This document shows, one piece after another, positions 53,692 through 61,531 of a stretch of 64,000 bases of DNA. The DNA lies in assembly GCF_001293565.1 (NCBI RefSeq), contig NZ_JXMU01000002.1, forward strand, positions 1 to 64,000, read 5' to 3'. Made by a program: the position numbers and the translations under genes. A model generated the notes under the pieces. The model searched no databases. It was not told the origin of the DNA and saw only the letters and a list, made by a program, of their open reading frames with translations. Origin of the DNA: Ahrensia marina. GTDB taxonomy: Bacteria > Pseudomonadota > Alphaproteobacteria > Rhizobiales > Rhizobiaceae. How positions within the stretch are numbered: the stretch's first letter is position 1; every line of letters begins with the position of its first letter.

Positions 53692-54513
53692 ATGACCGAT
53701 ACTCAAAAATCAATCATTCTTGTAGGTTGCGGGAATATGGGACGCGCAATGCTGGAAAGCTGGGTTGCTTGCGAAACTGTCAAACCTGAAAATATTCATG
53801 TGGTAGAACCGGTCGAAGCGTTGAGCAGCAAGTTGACGAAATTCAATGTCAACATTCACAGTTCCGCAACGTCGCTACCGGAAGATTTGAAACCTACGCT
53901 CGTTATTATGGCGATCAAGCCACAAATGATGTTTGAGGTTGTCTCAGAGTATCAAAAATATATCGATGGTGGAGCGGCTGTCTTGAGCATTGCTGCCGGT
54001 GTCGGTACCAAGAAATTTGAAGAAGCGTATGGCGCTTCAACCGCTGTTGTTCGCGTGATGCCCAATACCCCTGCTGCAGTGGCAAAAGGAATGATGGTTA
54101 TCTATGCCAACAAATTTGTGACTGAGCATCAGGCTGCTCTTGTTGAAGAATTAATGCGTGCAAATGGTGCGGCGACAACCATTGATGATGAAGCCTTGAT
54201 GGATGCTGTAACGGCCGTTTCAGGTTCAGGTCCGGCATACATTTTCCATATGATAGAAGCATTGATAGAAGCTGGAATTACCGCTGGGCTTCCTGATGAA
54301 ACTGCTAAATTGCTGGCAGAACAAACAGTTTATGGTGCTGCTTGTTACGCAAGAGAAAGCGGCGCAGGCGCGACAACATTGCGCGAGCAGGTCACAAGTC
54401 CAAACGGCACAACCGCGGCAGCATTGTCGGTCCTGATGGAAGAGGATGCGCTGAAAAACTTGATGGCAAAAGCCGTTGCTGCGGCCAAAAAACGATCGGA
54501 AGAGTTAGGCTAA
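53692..54513 (+). CDS. proC: Pyrroline-5-carboxylate reductase
   Basis: The 273-residue enzyme reduces pyrroline-5-carboxylate to proline, the last step of proline synthesis. LVGCGNMGRAMLESW (about 11-25) is the NAD(P)H-binding motif. AVSGSGPAYIFHMIEALIEAG (about 176-196) and LREQVTSPNGTTAAAL near 227-242 are the family signatures. AAAGG lies a few bases before the ATG. Its stop overlaps that of the converging Anbu gene. Confidence 0.95.
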   Translation: MTDTQKSIILVGCGNMGRAMLESWVACETVKPENIHVVEPVEALSSKLTKFNVNIHSSATSLPEDLKPTLVIMAIKPQMMFEVVSEYQKYIDGGAAVLSIAAGVGTKKFEEAYGASTAVVRVMPNTPAAVAKGMMVIYANKFVTEHQAALVEELMRANGAATTIDDEALMDAVTAVSGSGPAYIFHMIEALIEAGITAGLPDETAKLLAEQTVYGAACYARESGAGATTLREQVTSPNGTTAAALSVLMEEDALKNLMAKAVAAAKKRSEELG

Positions 54514-55247
54514 TTATCGAACTTAAAATTCGGCAATGAATTAAAGGCATCTTTCAACGCTTCTCCCCACCCGCTGGAGATGCTAGCGAAATAATCATCA
54601 TCAGCTTCAATGCGTTGAGAGGTGCCGCTTTTTAGCGTGTCGGTTTCATAAACCTGCACATCGAATGGAAGGCCGACGGAGAGGTTGGCTTTCACTGTCG
54701 AGTCGAATGATACCATCAAAAGTTTTACGGCATCTTCAAATGACATATCCGGATCGTATGCACGAACAAGGATTGGCTTGCCGTATTTTGCTTCACCGAT
54801 CTGGAAAAATGGTGTGTCACCGCCCGCTTCAATAAAATTGCCTTCAGGGTAAATCAGGAAAAGACGCGGTGCAGAGCCTTTTATCTGGCCGCCCAATATC
54901 ATCGTTGCGTTAAATGATGATGATGCTTCTTCGCCGCTGCGTGAATTGGTTTGAATGACCTCGCGAAGAACGCGGCCGGCAATACGCGCAATCTGAAACA
55001 TGGAAGGCGCTTCCATGATTGATGGTTCGCGGTCCTCTGGCGCTTTAGTGCGCTCTTCAAGAAGGCTAATGGTAGCCTGGGTCGTGGCGAGATTGCCGGC
55101 AGTCATCAGTGTGATAACCCGCTCGCCAGGATTTTCCCAAGTAACCATTTTCTTAAAGACGGAAACATTATCTACACCCGCATTGGTTCGGGTGTCAGAC
55201 ATAAAAACAAGTCCCTTATTCAGAGACATGCCAACACAGTAAGTCAT
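54510..55247 (-). CDS. Anbu proteasome-like peptidase
   Basis: The 245-residue protein belongs to the Anbu family, an ancestral proteasome/HslV-type beta subunit. Removal of Met1 exposes Thr1 (MTYCVGMSL), the Ntn nucleophile. SDTRTNAG (Asp17 counted from Thr1) and a Lys pair near 31-32 complete the site. Anbu forms ring or helical assemblies in published structures, but its substrate is not known. It is the last gene of an operon with ATP-grasp, alpha-E and transglutaminase proteins. A strong ribosome-binding site is not visible, and a hairpin lies just upstream. Confidence 0.92.
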   Translation of the reverse strand: MTYCVGMSLNKGLVFMSDTRTNAGVDNVSVFKKMVTWENPGERVITLMTAGNLATTQATISLLEERTKAPEDREPSIMEAPSMFQIARIAGRVLREVIQTNSRSGEEASSSFNATMILGGQIKGSAPRLFLIYPEGNFIEAGGDTPFFQIGEAKYGKPILVRAYDPDMSFEDAVKLLMVSFDSTVKANLSVGLPFDVQVYETDTLKSGTSQRIEADDDYFASISSGWGEALKDAFNSLPNFKFDN

Positions 55248-55253
55248 AGTTCA

Positions 55254-55285
55254 AGAATCGCCTTATTTTCTTAAGGCCTGATTCT
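55254..55285 (-). repeat. Intercistronic hairpin between transglutaminase and Anbu genes
   Basis: AGAATC plus GCCTTA (55254-55265) pairs with TAAGGC (55272-55277) and GATTCT (55280-55285) with a two-base bulge, around TTTTCT. The stem covers almost the whole 36-base gap before the Anbu start, which has no clear ribosome-binding site. It may tune Anbu translation or mark an RNA-processing point. Confidence 0.55.
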
Positions 55286-56084
55286 ACTGCTGCACTTGCA
55301 ATGATACAAGCATCTTCTCTGGATTGGCGTTACCAAATCTCAGGCCGTAAATCGGCATGGCTTCGTTATAATCCAAGCCGGTCGCCACACGTACATAGCG
55401 CTCATCAGGCGAGATGCGGTTTGAAACATCAAAACCCACCCAGCCAATACCCTCGACATAGGCTTCTGCCCATGCATGCGTGGCTTCCTGTTCCACACGG
55501 TCGTTCATCATCAGATAGCCACTGACGTAACGCGCGGGATATCCGACTTGGCGGGCCGCAGCGATAAATATATGGGCGTGATCCTGACAAACGCCTGATT
55601 TGTTTTCCAGTGCTTCTTCAGCAGTTGTTTTTGAGTTTGTAGTCCCGGTTTCGTAGTCAACTTCGCTACGTATCAGCGCTGATAAAGCATGAAGGCGGGG
55701 GATATCATCTTCATCCTTATCCAGATTGCGGACGAGTTTCCGGATGCCTACGCCCGGTTTAGTGAGTGGTGTCGAACGTTTGAAATACCAAAGCGGGGTA
55801 TAGCCGCCATGAGAGCCGACAACACCATTATTATCGCTCGTTTCAACTTCCCCTTCGCTGACCACGATAATCTTCGACCGCCCCGGTTCAAACAAAACCA
55901 GATCAACATGATTATTGTGCTGGTCATCATAAGAAGCCTGTTTGGTTCCACCTTCAATTGTGGTGCTCCAATTGATGATGTTTTGTCCGGCACGGTCTTT
56001 CGGCGTCAGTCTGATCTGCTGCAACGCATAAGAAACGGGCGTTTCATAAGTATATGTGGTCTCATGTTTGATTGTTAAACGCAT
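55284..56084 (-). CDS. Transglutaminase-like protein
   Basis: The 266-residue protein has a bacterial transglutaminase N-terminal beta domain (about 1-100) and the catalytic papain-like core. The triad is visible: Cys in NKSGVCQDHAHIFIAAAR (about 160-177), His in THAWAEAYVEGIGW (about 211), and Asp in GFDVSN (about 226). Such proteins can act as cysteine proteases or amide-forming enzymes. The alpha-E gene ends two bases before its ATG, and the Anbu gene follows. The set is the conserved Anbu-type operon. Confidence 0.92.
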   Translation of the reverse strand: MRLTIKHETTYTYETPVSYALQQIRLTPKDRAGQNIINWSTTIEGGTKQASYDDQHNNHVDLVLFEPGRSKIIVVSEGEVETSDNNGVVGSHGGYTPLWYFKRSTPLTKPGVGIRKLVRNLDKDEDDIPRLHALSALIRSEVDYETGTTNSKTTAEEALENKSGVCQDHAHIFIAAARQVGYPARYVSGYLMMNDRVEQEATHAWAEAYVEGIGWVGFDVSNRISPDERYVRVATGLDYNEAMPIYGLRFGNANPEKMLVSLQVQQ

Positions 56085-56086
56085 AT

Positions 56087-57031
56087 CTATTCCGTAAACC
56101 GGTAATCTTTTTGAATTTGAACACTGAGTGCATTGCTGTTGTTTAGGAACCGCCGGAGAAATTCGTGCAGTCCTTCATCAAAAATGCTGTCAATGTCGCG
56201 GTTATTGACAGATTGGTTCAGTTTATCTCCGAGTTCGAAACTAGGTAGATCAGAGTCATACTCTTCACGAAGATAATTGAGATTGTCCAATATCTGTATG
56301 CAGCAGAAGGCCAGCGAACGGGGCATCCGTTTGTCAAGCACCAGAAAATCGGCAATCGTTTTCGGGCTCATTTTACCCGTATGGGTCCAATTATAGGAGC
56401 GGAAAGCTGATACTGACCGCAAGATCGTTTCCCACTGTACATTGTCGAGCGAGGAGCCGACAAGCGACACCGATGGCAGCAGAACGTAGTACTTAACGTC
56501 CAAAATACGTGCCGTGCTGTCAGCGCGTTCTAAAAATGTGCCGAGACGAATGAAATTGAAAATATCATTACGCATCATGGTGCCGTGCGTCGCGCCGCGC
56601 ACAAGTGCGCTTTGTTGGCGGATAGTCGTCAGCACTTCAGGCAGTTCCTGTTCGGTAACACGCTTTGACAGCAGTTTGGAAAGCGTCATCCAACACTCAT
56701 TGGTTGCTTCCCATGTTTCGCGTGTCAGCGCTGTGCGAACAAGCTTTGCATTGTTCCGTGCGGCTTCAATGACAGATAGAACGCTGGACGGGTTGTTTTT
56801 GTCGCGCAGCAGAAAATCAATAACATTGGCACCGGTATAGCTGTCATGCGTTGCGTCAAACGCCACCGAAGCACCGGCGGTCCTGATAATCGACTGCCAT
56901 TCCTTTTCTGCGGATTTAGACCGTGTCAGCGCTATCCGGAATCCTGCTTCAACAAGGCGCGCGGTGTTTTCTGCACGTTCAAGATAGCGGAACATCCAAA
57001 ATAGTCCGCCTGCTGTTTTACCGAGCATCAT
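56087..57031 (-). CDS. Alpha-E domain protein
   Basis: The 314-residue protein is an all-helical alpha-E family member (COG2307-like). It begins MMLGKTAGGLFWMFRYLERAENTARL, the family's conserved start, and FLERADSTARILD repeats a similar motif near 165. Function is unknown, but it nearly always sits next to a permuted ATP-grasp gene and may be its partner. The start codon overlaps the stop of that gene (ATGATG) right after GGAGGA. A longer frame begins five codons earlier. Confidence 0.9.
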   Translation of the reverse strand: MMLGKTAGGLFWMFRYLERAENTARLVEAGFRIALTRSKSAEKEWQSIIRTAGASVAFDATHDSYTGANVIDFLLRDKNNPSSVLSVIEAARNNAKLVRTALTRETWEATNECWMTLSKLLSKRVTEQELPEVLTTIRQQSALVRGATHGTMMRNDIFNFIRLGTFLERADSTARILDVKYYVLLPSVSLVGSSLDNVQWETILRSVSAFRSYNWTHTGKMSPKTIADFLVLDKRMPRSLAFCCIQILDNLNYLREEYDSDLPSFELGDKLNQSVNNRDIDSIFDEGLHEFLRRFLNNSNALSVQIQKDYRFTE

Positions 57032-58452
57032 TCCTCCAGAACCCATGTGTCTTTGGTGCCGCCGCCCTGACTCGAGTTCACAACTAAGGACCCTTTTTTC
57101 AGTGCGACACGGGTAAGGCCGCCTGGCACGATATCGACGCCTTTTGGTGAAACCAAAACATAGGGGCGCAGGTCCACGTGGCGGGGCGAAAGTCCTTTTT
57201 TCGTCAGGATTGGCACCGTTGAAAGTGAAAGTGTTGGTTGTGCGATATAATTTGCCGGTTTGGCTTTTAACTTCGCACGGAATTCAGAAATCTGTTTTTT
57301 ACTTGCGGTTGGCCCAACCAGCATTCCATACCCGCCGGAACCGTGAACCTCTTTGACGACAAGGTCAGCCAAATTGTCCAAGACATATTTCAATGAATCT
57401 TCTTCCGAGCAGCGCCATGTAGGCACATTTTCGAGAATTGCTTTTTCGCCGGTATAAAACTCAACGATATCCGGCATGTAAGAATATATCGCCTTGTCGT
57501 CGGCAATGCCGGTCCCCGGCGCGTTGGCGATGGTTATGCCGCCAGCTTTATAGATGTCCATGATACCGGGTACGCCAAGAAGCGAGTCCGGCCGGAAATT
57601 CATGGGGTCGAGATAGTCGTCATCGATGCGCCGGTACAACACATCAATCGGCGTGTAGCCACGGGTCGTACGCATTGCGATACGCCCGTCAACAACCTGC
57701 AGATCATGCCCTTCAACAAGTTCTGCACCCATCTGGTCAGCAAGAAACGAATGCTCAAAATAGGCAGAATTATGAATGCCCGGCGTCAATACGGCAACGA
57801 CAGGTTCGTTTTTGGTCGCCGCCGGTGCACACTCGGCCAAAGAACGTTGTAGATTTGCCGGATAGTCGCTCACTGGACGCACTTGAAGTTTTGAAAAAAC
57901 TTCCGGAAACATCTGGAGCATCGTCTCACGGTTCTCAAGCATATAAGATACGCCGGAAGGTGTTCGGGCATTGTCTTCAAGAACGTAAAACTGGTCATCA
58001 TCCGTGCGCACCAAATCGGTGCCGACAATATGCGTGTAAATGCCGCCGGGTGGAGTCACACCAATCATTTGCGGAAGGAACGCATCGTTTTCCGCTATCA
58101 GATGGTGAGGGATACGTCCCGCACGCAAAATTTCCTGCCGGTGATAGATGTCATAAAGGAAGGCGTTAATCGCCTTAACTCTTTGCTCGATACCGCGGGA
58201 CAGCCTGTTCCATTCTTTAGCGGCGATAACGCGCGGCACAATGTCAAAAGGGATAAGACGTTCGTCTGCTTCTTCTTGACCATAAACGTTAAATGTAATG
58301 CCGGTGCGCCTAAAGAAGCCTTCGCATTCGAGTGCCTTCTTTTTAAGGCGGGCAGGGTCTTGCGAATCAAACCAATTAGCATAGTCCGCATAGGGCTCAC
58401 GCGCTTGAGCGTCTGTGTCTTTGGTATGCCCAAACATCTCATCAAAAAACAT
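57028..58452 (-). CDS. Circularly permuted type 2 ATP-grasp protein
   Basis: The 474-residue protein matches the circularly permuted ATP-grasp family (COG2308-like), predicted to form amide bonds as a peptide ligase. FYVLEDNARTPSGVSYMLENR (about 155-175) and VKEVHGSGGYGMLVGP (about 366-381) are likely nucleotide and metal sites. VLTPGIHNSAYFEHSFLADQ lies between. It heads the four-gene operon with alpha-E, transglutaminase and Anbu genes. The pairing of a ligase with protease-like enzymes suggests making and trimming of a peptide tag or peptide product; this is inference. Confidence 0.92.
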   Translation of the reverse strand: MFFDEMFGHTKDTDAQAREPYADYANWFDSQDPARLKKKALECEGFFRRTGITFNVYGQEEADERLIPFDIVPRVIAAKEWNRLSRGIEQRVKAINAFLYDIYHRQEILRAGRIPHHLIAENDAFLPQMIGVTPPGGIYTHIVGTDLVRTDDDQFYVLEDNARTPSGVSYMLENRETMLQMFPEVFSKLQVRPVSDYPANLQRSLAECAPAATKNEPVVAVLTPGIHNSAYFEHSFLADQMGAELVEGHDLQVVDGRIAMRTTRGYTPIDVLYRRIDDDYLDPMNFRPDSLLGVPGIMDIYKAGGITIANAPGTGIADDKAIYSYMPDIVEFYTGEKAILENVPTWRCSEEDSLKYVLDNLADLVVKEVHGSGGYGMLVGPTASKKQISEFRAKLKAKPANYIAQPTLSLSTVPILTKKGLSPRHVDLRPYVLVSPKGVDIVPGGLTRVALKKGSLVVNSSQGGGTKDTWVLEE

Positions 58453-58531
58453 AGATTTCTCTCCCTTAACAATAAACGTATGTCATAGGAGTAAATGTGC
58501 AAGTGTCCTTTTGACTAAACTTTATGCAGTA

Positions 58532-59656
58532 CTAAAGGCGTTTGACAATTATTGATCCTGCTGAATATCCGGCACCAAATGAGCATATAACGCCTAGGTC
58601 GCCACTATTCAGATCATCACTATGCTGCGAAAAGGCAATAATTGACCCTGCTGACGATGTGTTTGCGTAGTTTTGAAGTATGTTCGGTTGTTCATGTTTT
58701 TCCGGTGTCCGGCCCAAGACTTTACTACCGATAAAATCATTCATGGTCTTGTTCGCCTGATGGAGCCATAGGCGTGACAATTGGTCGGCTGATAAATCAT
58801 TGGCTTCCAGATGCTCCGTAATCAGTGCGCTGACCAGCGGGACAACCTCGCGAAAAACCTTCCGGCCTTCCTGACGGAACAACATGTCGCGCCGGTCCTG
58901 CATATGGCCTTCGCGTGTGCGTCTTAAAAAACCGGCATCATTACGGATATTGTTCGAAAACTCGGTAACACAGCGTGTGTCTATGATTTCAAACCGGCTG
59001 TCCGATAATGCCAAATCAGCGCGTTCCAAAATCATTGCAGTACACACATCACCGAAAATGAAATGACAATCGCGGTCGCGCCATTCCAGATGAGCAGAAC
59101 AAATTTCAGGATTGACGATAAGTATCGATCGCGCAGAGCCGCCGCGTATCATATCGCGCGCAGCTTGAATGCCAAAGGTAGCTGAGGAGCAGGCGACATT
59201 CATATCAAAAGCAAAGCCTTTGATCTCAAGTGCTTCCTGCACTTCAATAGCAATAGCGGGATAGGCGCGTTCATGGTTTGAAGCTGCACAGATTACAGCA
59301 TCAATCTCTGAAGCCGTTTTGCCGGCTTTTTGAAGCGCGACCTTGGCAGCGGCAACAGCCATTTCAGCCATTTGGGAAAGTTCGCTCTCTTCGCGCGCGC
59401 GCAGTACAGGGTGCATAATATCAGGATCGAGAACGCCTGTCTTGTTCAGCACGTATCGCTGTTCAATGCCGGAAGCTTTCTTGATAAATTCAGGCGAGGA
59501 GTGCGGGACAGCATTTATTTCACCAGCGTCTATGGCTGCAGCATTCTTCTCATTGAAATTATCTGCATAGGTATTGAAAGCTGTAACAAGTTCTTCGTTT
59601 GTAATGACATTTTCGGGCGTAAACACGCCAGTGCCAGTAATTACAACTTGGGTCAT
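58532..59656 (-). CDS. Beta-ketoacyl-ACP synthase III-like enzyme
   Basis: The 374-residue thiolase-fold enzyme joins an acyl-CoA to malonyl-ACP or similar. The catalytic Cys156 lies in NVACSSATFG, His near 302 in WLHQANKTMNDFI, and Asn near 335 in NYANTSSAGSI. It has an insertion after the first strand (about 27-56) not found in housekeeping FabH, so it belongs to a side family, some members of which take medium-chain acyl-CoA from beta-oxidation. No other fatty acid synthesis genes are near. Confidence 0.88.
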   Translation of the reverse strand: MTQVVITGTGVFTPENVITNEELVTAFNTYADNFNEKNAAAIDAGEINAVPHSSPEFIKKASGIEQRYVLNKTGVLDPDIMHPVLRAREESELSQMAEMAVAAAKVALQKAGKTASEIDAVICAASNHERAYPAIAIEVQEALEIKGFAFDMNVACSSATFGIQAARDMIRGGSARSILIVNPEICSAHLEWRDRDCHFIFGDVCTAMILERADLALSDSRFEIIDTRCVTEFSNNIRNDAGFLRRTREGHMQDRRDMLFRQEGRKVFREVVPLVSALITEHLEANDLSADQLSRLWLHQANKTMNDFIGSKVLGRTPEKHEQPNILQNYANTSSAGSIIAFSQHSDDLNSGDLGVICSFGAGYSAGSIIVKRL

Positions 59657-59706
59657 CCCGGGAGCCTTTATTCTTATTCCGCATAGCCTTTAATGAGGAT
59701 GTACCC

Positions 59707-61473
59707 TCATAATGGCCAAAATACCATTAATGCCGGTACAGCGACAACAATGACGATAATTTCCAACAAAAGTCCCATCCGCCAATAGTCACCAAACTGG
59801 TAGTTGCCGGGTCCCATAATAATGGTGTTATTCTTGTGGCCGATCGGCGTTAAGAATGCGCAGGAAGCAGCAACGGCAACCCCCATCAGGAACGGGTCGG
59901 GGCTTGCACCAATTGAGTTGGCAACAGAAACGCCGATAGGTGCCGCAATCAATGCGGTCGCGACATTATTTAGAAAATCGGAAAGTGTCATTGTGACAAC
60001 CATAAGCACAGTCAGAATTGCCCATGCCGGTAATCCGGCGGTTTGTGTAACGATGGCATCGGCAATAAGGGTGGTGCCGCCGGTGCTTTCCAGAGCGCCG
60101 CTAAGCGGAATGAGGCAAGCTAAAAGAACAATGACTTTCCACTCAATCAATTCGTAAAAGTCTGATCCTCCGATCAGGCCGGCTGCAACGTAGGCAATGA
60201 CACATAAACCCAGCGCTATTGTAAGGTCGGTGATACCAAGTACTGGTAGCATTATGGCAGCGGCAAATGCGCCGATAGCAAATAAAGCTTTTGTGCGCTG
60301 AATGACTTCGGTTCTACGGTCCGCAAGCGGTAGAACACCTAGCCATGCCGTGACCTCGTCCATCCGTTCCTCAGGACCGAGCAATAAAAGCATGTCGCCT
60401 GGTTTGATGGGCAGACGGCGCACACGGTCACGAAAACGCACACCGTTACGCGACACGCCAAGGAGCGTAACACCGCGCCGGTAGAGCAAGCGCAAATCTA
60501 TAGCGGTACGTCCAGCGATGCGCGCATTATCCGGCACAATAACTTCCAGAATGGTCAGAGATGAACCGCGCAGCCCGCCATGCTTTTCCGCCCCCACGAA
60601 ATCCAGATCGGCAGCGCCCATGAATTTCTCAACGGATTTTGGGTCACCTTCAAGAACAAGAAAATCGCCGGCGCGTGTTTCCACCATTCGGGAGAAACCG
60701 GGCAGACGCTTACCATTGCGCACCAATCCAAGAACGGTGATGTCATGCTCATTGGCTGAAGGATAAAGGTCGCGTAACTGTTTGCCGATCGATTTGGATT
60801 CGTCTTTGACCCTTGCTTCACAAACATAAAGACCGGCATCGCCTTCAAGCGAACCGCTATTGGCACGCTCGGGGATAAACCGCCAACCGATGATGGCGAC
60901 ATATAATATGCCGACCAATGATACGGTGATGCCGACTGGAGCAAAATCAAACATTTGATACGGCTCACCTAAAGCGGTTCCGCGATATTGCGCAATAACA
61001 ATGTTGGGCGGGGTGCCGATCAATGTGATCATGCCGCCAAGTATCGTGGCAAAAGATAACGGCATCAGCGACAGAGAAATCGCGCGCTTGGCCTTGTTGG
61101 CCGCGCCAATATCCAGCGACATCAAGAGAGCCAGCGCCGCGACATTGTTAATAACAGCCGATAAAGCAGCGCCCGCAACGGACATAATGGAAATGTGTAC
61201 AGGCAAAGGCCTATCGGGTTTGACCACAAACCGCGCAATCAATTCAACTGCGCCGGAGTTCATCAAACCTCTGCTGACAATGAGAACCAATGCAATGATA
61301 ACGACAGCGGGGTGGCCAAAGCCCATAAATGCTTCAGAATAGGGCAGGTAGCCAAGTAATACCGCGATAAGCAGAGCTGCAAATGCAACAAGGTCGTAGC
61401 GGATACGGCCCCATATGAGAAAACCAAACAGCACGCCGAAAAGCGCAAAAAGAATAATTTGATCTGTCGTCAT
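59707..61473 (-). CDS. SLC13-family permease with TrkA-C domains
   Basis: The 588-residue protein is an inner-membrane anion symporter. Membrane helices occupy about 1-195 and 395-588. Two TrkA-C-type regulatory domains lie between, about 205-290 and 300-380 (ITVLGLVRNGKRLPGF; VTLLGVSRNGVRFRDR). SVAGAALSAVINNVAALALL and LSDFLNNVATALIAAP are the paired hairpin motifs of the family. Likely substrates are sulfate or dicarboxylates with Na+; the choice is unclear. It lies between KASIII and helicase genes in one direction. Confidence 0.88.
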   Translation of the reverse strand: MTTDQIILFALFGVLFGFLIWGRIRYDLVAFAALLIAVLLGYLPYSEAFMGFGHPAVVIIALVLIVSRGLMNSGAVELIARFVVKPDRPLPVHISIMSVAGAALSAVINNVAALALLMSLDIGAANKAKRAISLSLMPLSFATILGGMITLIGTPPNIVIAQYRGTALGEPYQMFDFAPVGITVSLVGILYVAIIGWRFIPERANSGSLEGDAGLYVCEARVKDESKSIGKQLRDLYPSANEHDITVLGLVRNGKRLPGFSRMVETRAGDFLVLEGDPKSVEKFMGAADLDFVGAEKHGGLRGSSLTILEVIVPDNARIAGRTAIDLRLLYRRGVTLLGVSRNGVRFRDRVRRLPIKPGDMLLLLGPEERMDEVTAWLGVLPLADRRTEVIQRTKALFAIGAFAAAIMLPVLGITDLTIALGLCVIAYVAAGLIGGSDFYELIEWKVIVLLACLIPLSGALESTGGTTLIADAIVTQTAGLPAWAILTVLMVVTMTLSDFLNNVATALIAAPIGVSVANSIGASPDPFLMGVAVAASCAFLTPIGHKNNTIIMGPGNYQFGDYWRMGLLLEIIVIVVAVPALMVFWPL

Positions 61474-61531
61474 ATGTTGCGCTCCATTGGTCTAATTTTG
61501 TTGTTTAGCGACAACAGCGTCAACAGCAAAT

